Shown here in pieces: positions 28,546 through 40,955 of a stretch of DNA of 64,000 nt. A model generated the notes under the pieces. That model saw only the letters and a list, made by a program, of their open reading frames with translations, was not told the DNA's origin and searched no databases. The translations under genes were made by a program, and so were the position numbers. The DNA is from Sphaerotilus sp. (GTDB taxonomy: Bacteria > Pseudomonadota > Gammaproteobacteria > Burkholderiales > Burkholderiaceae_C), in assembly GCF_013299175.1 (NCBI RefSeq), contig NZ_JAAFKF010000001.1, forward strand, positions 48,836 through 112,835, read 5' to 3'. Numbering within the stretch: position 1 is the first letter of the stretch; the number at the start of each line of letters is the position of its first letter.

Positions 28546-28713
28546 TCAGACGGTGAACACCTGATTCAGCCAGTGGGCCAGTGGCTGATAGCTGCTGCCA
28601 CCGGTGTCGAACAGGCCATCCTGTACTGCGCGGTCCAGACCCTGTCCCGGCCAAGCCTGCCATGCCAGCTGGCCTTGGCCTTCGACGACCAGGATGCTCG
28701 AATGGCTCGCCAT
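28546..28713 (-). pseudogene. possible remnant of a DUF3226/Toprim-like partner gene of the ATPase
   Basis: 55 codons, ATG overlaps the ATPase stop (TGATG): [55 protein letters not shown]; looks like N-terminal LVVEG joined to a C-terminal segment. Confidence 0.4.
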
Positions 28714-29601
28714 CAGCGCACCTCCACATCGGATTGCGTGATGCTGTAGAGCGCATCTTCATCGAACACGGTGGCGATGACGCGGCCCCGGTCACTGGTG
28801 CGCACGCTGCGGCCGACGCGGAACAGCACGCCTTCGGTGTCTTGCCGGTCGTGTGCCACCTTCGAGAAGCTTTCGATGCAGTCCCAACTGTGGGTGGTGG
28901 CGAAGACCTGGATGTCGAGTTGCTCGGCCATCTCGATCAGCAGGAAACCGCCGCGGGCCGAAACCAGCTTGAGCGCGATTTGCAGGATACGCAACATGCC
29001 GTCGCCGAGGCTTTTCAGGGCGACTGGGGCGGGGGTGTTCGACAGCTTGACCTTGGCGCTGCGCCGCATGGGCGGCCGGGTCTTGATCGGATCAATCGGG
29101 CCGTCGTCGATGCGCACGAAGGTCAGGTTCTCGAACTCGGGCGTGATGATCTTCAGGGCGCGGCGGACGATGTCCTCGTGCTCGGTGAACACGATCCGGT
29201 CCCAGTCGTCGGCCAGTTCATCCATCGACATCCAGCGTGTCTGGACGAAGCCGCAGGGCACGAGGGGCGTGGTGTCCTGCGTGGGTGGATTCGGATGGAT
29301 GCGGATCGTCGCGGCCGGGTTTTGTGGATCACCCATCTGGATGGCGTGGTCCACGGCGTCATCCGCAGGCAAGCGCCGCCCGGTGAACAGGTCTTGCAGG
29401 GTTTCGTCATGTTCAAGGGCGATGCTGTCGAGCAATGCCTTGTTGGCGTGGCCTGCGCAGATCCTGAGAGCCTCCAGCACGGAGCTTTTGCCTGCATTGT
29501 TCTTGCTTCTTGCCGACGATCAGGTTGATGCGGCCGAGCTTGGAGACCTCGAAATCGGCCAGTGCCCGGAAATTCCTGATGGCGAGTGAATTGAGCATCA
29601 T
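28713..29601 (-). pseudogene. AAA_15/AAA_21-type ATPase, frameshifted in Walker A and apparently lacking Walker B
   Basis: N-terminal piece MMLNSLAIRNFRALADFEVSKLGRINLIVGK (ORF 29413..29601) and ORF 28713..29480 join in frame if one 7-bp unit is removed, restoring GKNNAGKSSVLEAL. Confidence 0.8.
29500..29513 (-). repeat. 7-bp tandem duplication in Walker A coding sequence
   Basis: + strand TTCTTGC|TTCTTGC (minus GCAAGAA x2). Confidence 0.95.
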
Positions 29602-29942
29602 GCCGTCCGGTTGAGTTCTCTCAGGCTGTCAATCGCGCTTTCCTCAGCCCAGATGAGCGTGTTCATGTACGTGTCAATCCGGCTGACCAACTCGTTTCGG
29701 GGGCCGATTCTCCAGTCATCTGAACCATAGAACTCGGCCTGTTCCTTTTCGAGGGCTTCGCGACTGGCATAGGCGCGGGCCAAGAAATAAGTTTCTTCCT
29801 CGTGATCGGATCGACCGTAGGCCACGACATCCATTCCCTTTGACTTGAGCAGGGGGACGGCCTTTGTCTGCACGGCATGGTGGAATGCATCCATTTCACC
29901 TGGTTTCAGGCGATAGGTGCGTATTTCGAGTAATTTGGTCAT
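29598..29942 (-). CDS. NIPSNAP-family protein
   Basis: MTKLLEIRTYRLKPGEMDAFHHAV...VVAYGRSDHEEETYFLARAYAS. Confidence 0.8.
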   Translation of the reverse strand: MTKLLEIRTYRLKPGEMDAFHHAVQTKAVPLLKSKGMDVVAYGRSDHEEETYFLARAYASREALEKEQAEFYGSDDWRIGPRNELVSRIDTYMNTLIWAEESAIDSLRELNRTA

Positions 29943-30349
29943 CGAGGGCGATCCACGGGATGGTTGACGCCATCATAGGTTGGAATCCCCTCGATCTTGA
30001 GGGGATTGATGCCATCGAGGCAAGCCACATTGAAACCGTATTGGGCAGGATTCGAGCGGCGCTGGTGATGTGTGTAGATGCCGCAGTTGGCGCAGAAAAA
30101 ATGCTGGGCTGTTTTTGTATTGAATTGATAAAGCTTGAGATGTTGATTGCCTTTGATGATGTTGATGCCGGAAAGCGGCACCGAAGCAACAATGGCACCA
30201 CGGCGGCGGCACAAGGAGCAATCACAGCGCCGCACATCGACCAAGCCGTCGGGTAACGAAAGCTCCAACTCGACTGCGCCACAATGGCAAGTTGCTTTGT
30301 GTCTTGGTCTTATGGGGACGCCATCGACTTCCTTGAGATTGATCGGCAT
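29939..30349 (-). CDS. GFA (CENP-V/GFA) family zinc protein
   Basis: CHCGAVELELSLP, RRCDCSLCRRRGAI, FFCANCGIYTHHQ. Confidence 0.88.
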   Translation of the reverse strand: MPINLKEVDGVPIRPRHKATCHCGAVELELSLPDGLVDVRRCDCSLCRRRGAIVASVPLSGINIIKGNQHLKLYQFNTKTAQHFFCANCGIYTHHQRRSNPAQYGFNVACLDGINPLKIEGIPTYDGVNHPVDRPR

Positions 30350-30430
30350 GATTTCTCCTGGGGAACAAGGCTATTTGTTGGGTGAAGTGTTGTCACGGTG
30401 GAGTGAATCACCATGGCTGCTTGCCATCGA

Positions 30431-30646
30431 TTATTTTTTTGTTTTCGAGAGCGCGTGGGCCACGATGGCATTTGCATGACCGTGCCCCAGGTGGTGCTCG
30501 GTCTTCAGCCAGTTCACGATTTCCATGTGCTTCATGCCCTTGGCTTGGCTCACGAGGTCCAGCCAGTGGCTGATCGGGTGGCCGTGCTTCTGCTCGATGG
30601 AGGGGAAGTAGGAGGCGGGGCCTTTGGGCTTCTCATCGGTGGTCAT
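30431..30646 (-). CDS. DUF4287 domain protein
   Basis: MTTDEKPKGPASYFPSIEQKHGHPISHWLDLV...HMEIVNWLKTEHHLGHGHANAIVAHAL. Confidence 0.8.
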   Translation of the reverse strand: MTTDEKPKGPASYFPSIEQKHGHPISHWLDLVSQAKGMKHMEIVNWLKTEHHLGHGHANAIVAHALSKTKK

Positions 30647-30757
30647 GGCGGGCTTTCAATCGGGGCTGTTCTCGCGGTACGTGCCGGCCTGCAGGTGTTG
30701 TGTTCCATTTTTGAATCCGCCCAGGCTGTTCAGAATAGCGAAACTTCAATTTCAGGT

Positions 30758-31261
30758 CTACGCCCACCACCCCCGAACCCGCCTCCCAACCCCCCGCCGA
30801 ATCCACCGCCCCACCCGCCACCCCCGCGACGCCCGCACCCGCGCCACCGCCATCTCCTTCCACGCCGTCCATCGCCCATGAACCCGCGCAAACCACGCCA
30901 TCTGCATCAACGCCGGCTGCGTGAGTTGAAAGATCCGGGCGACGAGCGCGGTGCCGATCAGCTTGGCCAGCACGATCACGGACACCCCGGTGAAGACGTG
31001 GCCATGCGTCATCAGCGCCAGCGCGGCAAGCTTGACCGGCAGCAGCATCAGCCCCGGCGCGAGGAATACCGCCAGCGCCCACCCCGGCGGCAACCCGGCA
31101 ATGCGGCGCTCCAGCCAGCCGATCAGCGGCCACCGCGCCAGCCGCGCCATCAGCCGGGCCAGCGGCTCCCAGCCCCATTCCTCGAACAGGACGACCAGGG
31201 CCACCAGCCACTGGAGCAGCCAGCGCAGCGGGCGGGTGAGCAGGGCGATCAGTTCACGCAT
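30758..31261 (-). CDS. hypothetical membrane protein with Arg/Trp/Gly-rich C-terminus
   Basis: Hydrophobic segments (GWALAVFLAPGLMLLPVKLAALALM); 167 aa. Confidence 0.65.
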   Translation of the reverse strand: MRELIALLTRPLRWLLQWLVALVVLFEEWGWEPLARLMARLARWPLIGWLERRIAGLPPGWALAVFLAPGLMLLPVKLAALALMTHGHVFTGVSVIVLAKLIGTALVARIFQLTQPALMQMAWFARVHGRWTAWKEMAVARVRASRGWRVGRWIRRGVGRRVRGWWA

Positions 31262-31300
31262 CGCCGCAGTCTGGCACAGCCCGCGCCCGTTCGGGTCGGC

Positions 31301-34300
31301 TCAGTGCGCCGACAGCGTCAGCTCGGCGCGGGGCTTGCCGCTGGTGTCGGCCTGGGTCTTGGGCGCCGCCAGGAACAGCCGCTCGTTGGGCAGTTGCCGC
31401 GCCAGCAGCGCATCGCGCACCGCCTCGCCGCGCTGCGCCGCCAGCGTGCGCCAGGTGTCGGGCGTGACCGGCACGGCGTCGGCGAGAACGGCGGCCGGAT
31501 CGGCATCGGCAGGCCGGGACGCCGCGGTGGCCGGCGCGCTGGCCCGTGCAGCCGGTTTTGCGGCAGCCGCTGTGCGGGCCGGTTGGCGCAGCAGGGCGTC
31601 GAGCAAACGCACCCGGTCGGCCGGTGTCGGCACCGCGTCGGCGGCCACCTCGGGGGCATCGCCGGCCTTCTCGCGCTCCTGCCGCCACAGCGCCTGCACC
31701 TGCTGCTCCACCGCCGCGCGCTGGTACGCCACGCGCTCGGTCAGCCCGTCGGCGTGGCCGGTCAGCGTGAGCCGGAGCGCCGGGCGGTCCAGCAGTGATT
31801 GCACCACCTTGCCCACCGCCGCCTGCCCCTCGGGCGTCAGCACCGCTGTGCCCGGCTCGAACGTGACCACGCTCAGGTCATCGCCCCCACCGCCCGACAG
31901 CAAGGAAAACGGCGCCGTGATCGCCTTGGTCAGCACGTTGCCGATCACCTTCAGCACCAGCCCGAAGACACTGAACTGCGGGTCGTTGAGCGAGCCGCCG
32001 ATGGGCAAATCCAGGTCGATCACCCCGTTCCGGTCCTTCAGCAGCGCCACCGCCAGCAGCACCGGCAACTGCGTCGCGGTCGGGCTTTCGACCCGTTCGC
32101 CGAAGGTGAGCTGGTTCAGCACGAGCTTGTTGGTCGCGGTGAGCTGGCCTTCGGGCGTGATGCGGTAGGCGACCTCCATCGTCAGCTTGCCGCGCTCGAT
32201 GCCGTAGCCCGCGTACTTGCCGGCGTAGGGCGACAGCGGCGTCAGCTCCAGGTCGGCGGCGCGGGCACGCAGGTCCATCACGGGCGGGTTGGCAGTCGGG
32301 TTGATCTGGCCGCTGAGGTCGAGCGTGCCGGTGCGCGCCACCTTGCCCCGCAGCGTGATGTCGGCCATCTCGCGGGTGCCGGCGCGCAGCGCGCCAAGGG
32401 TGCCTTGCAGCTCGCTCAGGTCGGCGCTGTAGTTCGGGCGGATGAAGCGGTCGGTGAAATCGACGCGGCCGTTGCTCAACCGGGTTGCGGTGATGGTCAG
32501 GTCGATCGGCAGCTCGCTGGCCTTGGCGGGCGCGCTGGCGGGTGTGGCCGGGGCCGGGGCGCTGGCTGTGGCGTCGGGGGCCGTCGCTGGCGCGGGGCCG
32601 ACATCCTGCAGGTTGAAGCGCCCCTCCTCGGTGATGACGAGCTTCGAGTAGAAATCGTTCAGCCCGAGCGCGCCGATGACCACGCGGGGTTTCTGCGGCG
32701 GTTTGAGCACCACGTCCAGCCCTTGCAGCGTCAGCGCCTGCCAGCGCAGCAGTTCGTCGCTGGTGTGCTGCGCGGTGCGGCGGGTGTGGAGCTGCACGTC
32801 GCCGACGCGGCCGTCGCCCTTGAGCGTGACATTCAGCCCGGTCGGCCCATCCTGCAGCGCCAGATCACCGTCGTAGCCCAGGTTCGCCCGCAGCAGGCTC
32901 AGCCCGAGCGCCTCGCCGAAATACGGCTCCAGCGCGTGGACCGGGAAGTTCTGCACCTTGAGCTTGCTGGCCAGCCGCAGCGGGGCGAGGCTCAGCTCGC
33001 CACGGCCGTCGAGCGTGCGGACCACGGGGCCTTTGCCTTTCGCGGCGGGTGCGCCGGTCGCCGTGGCGGGGGTGACGTTGGCGCCGAGTTGCCAGCGCAG
33101 CGGCGTGGTGAGCTGGTCGCCGCGCAGGGCGAGGTTCTGCAGCCCGACCGTGAGCTGGGCGATGTCGAGCTGCACGGGGGTGGCGACCTGTGCGTCGGCG
33201 AACTGGAGGCGACCGTCCCGCAGTTGCGCATCCTTGAGCGTCACCTGCCAGGGCGGCGACGCGGGCGGGCTGGGCGGCTGGGGCACGGACCACTGCAGCA
33301 CGTTCCACTCGCCCTTGGTGCTGCGCGCGAGCCGGGTGTCGAGGCGGTCGATCTGCACGCGGTCGAGCGCCACGGTGTGGGCGTGCAGATCGATCGCGGC
33401 GCTGTCGAGCTGCAGCTTGCCCAGCGTGGCCAGTGCGACCAGTGGGGTGTTGCGGTCGCTGAGCTGGAGCGCCTCGATGGTGGCTTGCTTCAGGTCGAGC
33501 TGGAGTTGCGCGGGTTGCGGGTCCACTGCGGCGACCCAGCGCAGTTGCCCGCTGGCCGACAGCGCGCCACCGAGCTGGGGCTTGAGCGTGGCGTTCAAGT
33601 AGGGCTGCAACGCGGCGAGGGCGAGGCGCTCGATCTGTAGGTCCACCCGTGCGCTGCGTTCTCCGGCCTCGCCTTGTGCGGTCAGCTTGCCTTGGGCGGG
33701 TGCGTCGGCACCGGGGCCATGCAGCGTGGCGCTCAGCTTGAGCGGGATCGGTGCGACCAGCGGCCATTGCACGGCGCCGGTCTCCAGATCCAGCCCCTGC
33801 AGTGTCAAGGTGGCGGCAGGTTGCGTGGTGGCATCGCGCCAGTGGACGCGGGTGTTCTGCAGCGCGAGCGACTCGACCTTGACCTGCCACTCGGGCGCGA
33901 CGGCGGAGTCGGTGGCGGATGCGGGCGTGGCATTGGCGGGTCCGGCGATCTGCTGCAGGCTCAGCCGGCCTTGGGCATCGCGCGACACGTCCAGCGCCAG
34001 GCCATCGAGCGTGACCGCGCCGAGCGTGATCTGGCGCGCCAGCGGCTGCACATCGCGCAGCGCCACGTCCAGCGCCTCCCAGCCCACCAGCGCCGCGCCA
34101 CCGCGGTCGGTCAACGCCAGGTCGCGGGCACCGAATGTCCCGGTCACGCGCAGGTGCGGCGTGCCCGTGGCGGGCGTGTCGAAGTGGAGCGCCAGATCGG
34201 TCTGCAGCGACCCTTTCTGCAGCTTCACCGGCAGCGCGTCCGGCCAGTAGCCGAGCCAGGGCGCGAGGTCGAACGGCGCGAGCTTGAACTGCGCCTCGGT

Positions 34301-34963
34301 CGCCCGCGTGGCGGTGAAGGGTTTGGCCTTGGCGGCGGAATCAAACGCGGTGCCATCCAGGTTGAACGCCAGCCGGGGCGTGACCTCGATGTCGATCTGC
34401 GACGGCAGGTTCGACAGGAAGGGCACGGCGAGCGTCAGGTCTTTGAGCACATGCTGGCGCTGCAGCGGCTGGTCATCGAACACGACGTGGCCGCCACGCA
34501 GTTGCACGTTGTAGAGCGCGAACTGCGCGGGTTTCGATTCAGGCTTCTCGGGCGTCGGCGTGCTGAACCGGGCGATCAGGTCGTCGATGTCGTAGTGGCC
34601 CTCGGCGGTGCGGGTCAGGCGGACCTCGGGCTGGTCGATCTCCAGCGCGGTCAGCACGGGCGCGAGGTTCACCAGCGAGCGCAGGTCGGCGTCGGCGTGG
34701 AGCTTGGCGATCTTCAGCAGCGGCTCGGTGGACGCGCTGCCGGGCGCGGCGCCGATGGTGAGCTGCTCGGCGGTCAGCGCCAGCGTCCACGGCTTGAAGT
34801 CGATCCGCCCGACCTGCACTGGGCGACCGAGGGCCACGCTGGCGCGCTGCTCGGTCTGCGATTTCAGCAGCGGCGGCACGCCCAGCCACGCCACACCTGC
34901 CAGCACGGCCAAGGCCAGCAAGCTCCAACCGATCCATTTCGCCACTTTCAACATTCGCTGCAC
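31301..34963 (-). CDS. AsmA-like DUF748 domain protein with OmpA-like C-terminal region
   Basis: 1220 aa, N-terminal TM, DUF748-like repeats, LRLTLTGHADGLTERVAYQRAAVEQQV. Confidence 0.82.
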   Translation of the reverse strand: MQRMLKVAKWIGWSLLALAVLAGVAWLGVPPLLKSQTEQRASVALGRPVQVGRIDFKPWTLALTAEQLTIGAAPGSASTEPLLKIAKLHADADLRSLVNLAPVLTALEIDQPEVRLTRTAEGHYDIDDLIARFSTPTPEKPESKPAQFALYNVQLRGGHVVFDDQPLQRQHVLKDLTLAVPFLSNLPSQIDIEVTPRLAFNLDGTAFDSAAKAKPFTATRATEAQFKLAPFDLAPWLGYWPDALPVKLQKGSLQTDLALHFDTPATGTPHLRVTGTFGARDLALTDRGGAALVGWEALDVALRDVQPLARQITLGAVTLDGLALDVSRDAQGRLSLQQIAGPANATPASATDSAVAPEWQVKVESLALQNTRVHWRDATTQPAATLTLQGLDLETGAVQWPLVAPIPLKLSATLHGPGADAPAQGKLTAQGEAGERSARVDLQIERLALAALQPYLNATLKPQLGGALSASGQLRWVAAVDPQPAQLQLDLKQATIEALQLSDRNTPLVALATLGKLQLDSAAIDLHAHTVALDRVQIDRLDTRLARSTKGEWNVLQWSVPQPPSPPASPPWQVTLKDAQLRDGRLQFADAQVATPVQLDIAQLTVGLQNLALRGDQLTTPLRWQLGANVTPATATGAPAAKGKGPVVRTLDGRGELSLAPLRLASKLKVQNFPVHALEPYFGEALGLSLLRANLGYDGDLALQDGPTGLNVTLKGDGRVGDVQLHTRRTAQHTSDELLRWQALTLQGLDVVLKPPQKPRVVIGALGLNDFYSKLVITEEGRFNLQDVGPAPATAPDATASAPAPATPASAPAKASELPIDLTITATRLSNGRVDFTDRFIRPNYSADLSELQGTLGALRAGTREMADITLRGKVARTGTLDLSGQINPTANPPVMDLRARAADLELTPLSPYAGKYAGYGIERGKLTMEVAYRITPEGQLTATNKLVLNQLTFGERVESPTATQLPVLLAVALLKDRNGVIDLDLPIGGSLNDPQFSVFGLVLKVIGNVLTKAITAPFSLLSGGGGDDLSVVTFEPGTAVLTPEGQAAVGKVVQSLLDRPALRLTLTGHADGLTERVAYQRAAVEQQVQALWRQEREKAGDAPEVAADAVPTPADRVRLLDALLRQPARTAAAAKPAARASAPATAASRPADADPAAVLADAVPVTPDTWRTLAAQRGEAVRDALLARQLPNERLFLAAPKTQADTSGKPRAELTLSAH

Positions 34964-35064
34964 AGCGCCTCGCTTGTTGTCGAAACAACGTTGAACAGGG
35001 AACCATGGTGCCTCAAGTGGGTGCGGCTTGACGCCCCCACTTCACCTCCCGACAATGCGGCCAC

Positions 35065-35176
35065 GCTCCGGGGTGCCCCGGGTCGGCAGTTCTTCACTGA
35101 CTGCGGCCCGACGTGCTGAGATGGTCGAAAGACCGAACCCGCTGTACTTGACCCGGTTAGTACCGGCGTAAGAAGA
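35065..35176 (+). promoter_or_regulatory. TPP riboswitch (THI element) upstream of thiC
   Basis: CTCCGGGGTGCC...GTGCTGAGATGGTCGAAAGACCGAACCCGCTGTACTTGACCCGGTTAGTACCGGCGTAAG matches the THI-box order (GGGGTGC, CTGAGA, ACC, CCTG-like, CCGGTTAGTACCGGCGTA). Confidence 0.9.
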
Positions 35177-35241
35177 GCCCGCACCAGACCACATGGCGTC
35201 CGACCCTGGATCGCCGGCCCGGGGCACCCTTCGGAGCGTAG

Positions 35242-38240
<2,999 letters not shown>

Positions 38241-38244
38241 CCCC

Positions 38245-38451
38245 ATGACGTTCACCGTGATCCTCAATGGCGAGCCGGTCGAGTTGCCCGACGGCACCAC
38301 GCTGGCCGCCCTCATCGCGCAGCGCGGCCTGTCGCCCGAGGCGGTCGGCACGGCGGTCAACGGCCGCCATGTGCTGCGCGCCGCCCGCGCCGAGCGGGTG
38401 CTGACCGACGGCGACACCGTCACGCTGTTCCAACCCATCGTCGGAGGCTGA
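38245..38451 (+). CDS. thiS: sulfur carrier protein ThiS
   Basis: 68 aa ending in GG: VTLFQPIVGG. Confidence 0.93.
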   Translation: MTFTVILNGEPVELPDGTTLAALIAQRGLSPEAVGTAVNGRHVLRAARAERVLTDGDTVTLFQPIVGG

Positions 38452-38455
38452 GGCC

Positions 38456-39271
38456 ATGAACCTCGCGCTGAACCCATCCCCGTGGACCGCCTACGGCGTC
38501 ACGCTCCACAGCCGCCTGCTGCTCGGCACCGCCGGCTACCCGTCGCCCCAGGCGCTGCACGAGGCCATCGTGGCTTCGGGTACCGAGGTGGTCACGGTCG
38601 GCCTGCGCCGCATCCACGCCGGTGCCTCGGGTGCTGGCGACAACGGCCACATCGCCGCGATCCAGTCCGCCCTGCGCGAACGCGGTGCCCGGCTGCTGCC
38701 CAACACCGCCGGCTGCCGCACCGCCCGCGAGGCGATCGAGCTGTCGCACCTGGCCCGCGAGCTGTACGGCACGCCGTGGATCAAGCTCGAAGTCGTCGGC
38801 GACGAACAGACGCTGCAGCCCGACCCATGGGAGCTGGTCACGGCGGCGGAACAGCTCATCCGCGACGGCTTCGCGGTCTTCCCGTACTGCACCGACGACC
38901 TTGTCACCTGCCAGCGCCTGCTCGATGTGGGTTGCGAGGTGCTGATGCCGTGGGGCGCGCCGATCGGCTCCGGTCAGGGGCTGATCAACCCGTGGGCGCT
39001 GCGCACGCTGCGCGAACGCTGGCCGGACGTGCCGATGGTGGTGGACGCCGGCATCGGTTCACCCGCGCACGCGGTGCAGGCGATGGAGCTGGGCTATGAC
39101 GCGGTGCTGCTGAACTCGGCGGTGTCGCAGGCGCGCGAGCCGGTGCGGATGGCGGCGGCGTTCGGTGCGGCCGTGCAGGCGGGGCGGCTCGGGCATGAAG
39201 CTGGCGTGATGGCGCCGCAGGCGATGGCGGTGGCGACCACGCCGGTCGGCGGCCGGCCTTTCCTGCTATGA
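38456..39271 (+). CDS. thiG: thiazole synthase
   Basis: SRLLLGTAGYPSPQALHEAI, LPNTAGCRTAREAI, VDAGIGSPAHAVQAMELGYDAVLLNSAV. Confidence 0.96.
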   Translation: MNLALNPSPWTAYGVTLHSRLLLGTAGYPSPQALHEAIVASGTEVVTVGLRRIHAGASGAGDNGHIAAIQSALRERGARLLPNTAGCRTAREAIELSHLARELYGTPWIKLEVVGDEQTLQPDPWELVTAAEQLIRDGFAVFPYCTDDLVTCQRLLDVGCEVLMPWGAPIGSGQGLINPWALRTLRERWPDVPMVVDAGIGSPAHAVQAMELGYDAVLLNSAVSQAREPVRMAAAFGAAVQAGRLGHEAGVMAPQAMAVATTPVGGRPFLL

Positions 39272-40920
39272 CTCACCCGATTGTCTGGAGCGTCGCCGGC
39301 AACGACAGCGGCGGTGGCGCCGGCCTGAGCGCCGATGCGCGCGCTGCTGAAGGCTGTGCGGTCCACCTCTGCCCGGTCGTCGCGTCGATCACGGCGCAGA
39401 ACTCGCTCGGCGTGCAGTGCGTCGTGCCGGTGGCACCCGAGGTGCTCGGTGCGCAGCTCGCGGCGCTGGCGGACGACCTGCGCCCGGCGGTCATCAAGAC
39501 GGGACTGATCGGCAGCGTGGACGGTGTGGCCGTGCTGGCGCGCTGGCTGCGCCGGTTCGATGCGGACGGCGGCACGCGGGTGCGGCTGGTGATCGATCCG
39601 GTGCTGGGCGCGAGCGCGGGTGGTGCGGCGTTCGCGGATGCGGCCTTGATCGACGCCTACCGCACGCACCTGCTGCCCCGCGCCGATCTCGTCACGCCGA
39701 ACCGGCGCGAAGCGGCGCGGCTGCTGGGCGTGCCGGAGGCGGCGACACTGGCAGAAGTGCCCGCACAAGCGGCTGCGCTGCGCGCACTGGGCGCGGCGGC
39801 GGTCTGCATCACCGGCGGCGACAGCGTGGATGGCGCCGACGCCCTCGACTGGCTCGACACGCCGCATGCCCGTGGCTGGCTGGCGCTGCCGCGGCTGGAC
39901 GTTCGGCACACGCACGGCACGGGCTGCACGTTTGCGACCACGGCTGCTGCGGCGATGGCGCGCGGTTTTGTCACCGCCGACGCACTGGTGCTGGCCAAGA
40001 TGGCGACGACCGCAGGGCTGGCGATCGGCCATGCGGCGGGGCAGGGGGTCGGACCGGTCGGCTTCGACGCCGGCTTTGCGTCGGAGGCCCGTTGGCTGCC
40101 GCGGCTGGGCTGCGACGAGACGCCGGTGTCCGGGACCAGCGGTGCGGCGCTGCCCTGGCCGTCCGGGCTGTACGCGATCGTGGATGCCGCTGCACAGGCC
40201 GAACCGCTGCTTGCCGCTGCCGAGCCGTTGCTGTGTGCGCTGCAACTGCGCATCAAGCGGGTGGCGCACGCGGTGCTGGACGACCGTGCCTTTGCCGCCG
40301 AAGTGTGCGCCCAGATCGACTGGACGCTGGCCCGCGCGGCCCCCTTGCCCGCCGAGGCGCGGCCGGTGATCGTCGTCAACGACCACCACGCGCTGGTGCT
40401 CGACGCGATCGACGCCGGGACAATCGATCCAGCGGACATCGCGCTGCACCTCGGGCAGGAGGACGTGCTGGCGCTGGGCGCGGACGGTCGGGCGCGGCTG
40501 GCTGCCGTGCAGGCGCGCGGGCTGCGGCTGGGGGTGAGTTCGCACAGCCTGTGGGAGCTGTGCCGGGCGGCGGCGCTGGCGCCGTCGTATGTCGCCTGTG
40601 GCCCGGTCTGGGCGACGACGACCAAGGACATGCCCTGGCACCCGCAAGGTCTGCACAACCTGCGGTGGTGGGCGGCGATGGCGCCGGTGCCGGTGGTGGG
40701 CATCGGCGGGCTGCTGGTGACGGCGCAGGTCGAGGCGGTGGCGGGCAGCGGGGCCGCGTGTGCCTGTCTCGTGCGGGCGCTGGCGACACGGCCGGGCGAG
40801 TCCGAACCGGTGGCCGAGCGGCTGGCGGCGGCGGTGGCCGCATGGCGCTGTGGCGTCGCTGCGGTCAAGCAGTCTGCGCCGGACTGGCCGCGGCCGAGTC
40901 TCGGTCCGTCGATCGCCTGA
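39268..40920 (+). CDS. thiDE: ThiD-ThiE fusion
   Basis: N-terminal ThiD (AGNDSGGGAGLSADARA, HTHGTGCTFATTAAAAMA) fused to a ThiE-like domain (LQLRIKRVA, VIVVNDHHALVL, HLGQEDV, GPVWATTTKDM). Confidence 0.9.
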   Translation: MTHPIVWSVAGNDSGGGAGLSADARAAEGCAVHLCPVVASITAQNSLGVQCVVPVAPEVLGAQLAALADDLRPAVIKTGLIGSVDGVAVLARWLRRFDADGGTRVRLVIDPVLGASAGGAAFADAALIDAYRTHLLPRADLVTPNRREAARLLGVPEAATLAEVPAQAAALRALGAAAVCITGGDSVDGADALDWLDTPHARGWLALPRLDVRHTHGTGCTFATTAAAAMARGFVTADALVLAKMATTAGLAIGHAAGQGVGPVGFDAGFASEARWLPRLGCDETPVSGTSGAALPWPSGLYAIVDAAAQAEPLLAAAEPLLCALQLRIKRVAHAVLDDRAFAAEVCAQIDWTLARAAPLPAEARPVIVVNDHHALVLDAIDAGTIDPADIALHLGQEDVLALGADGRARLAAVQARGLRLGVSSHSLWELCRAAALAPSYVACGPVWATTTKDMPWHPQGLHNLRWWAAMAPVPVVGIGGLLVTAQVEAVAGSGAACACLVRALATRPGESEPVAERLAAAVAAWRCGVAAVKQSAPDWPRPSLGPSIA

Positions 40921-40955
40921 CGCCTGACGCCACCCGACGGGAGTCGCCGCCGTGT

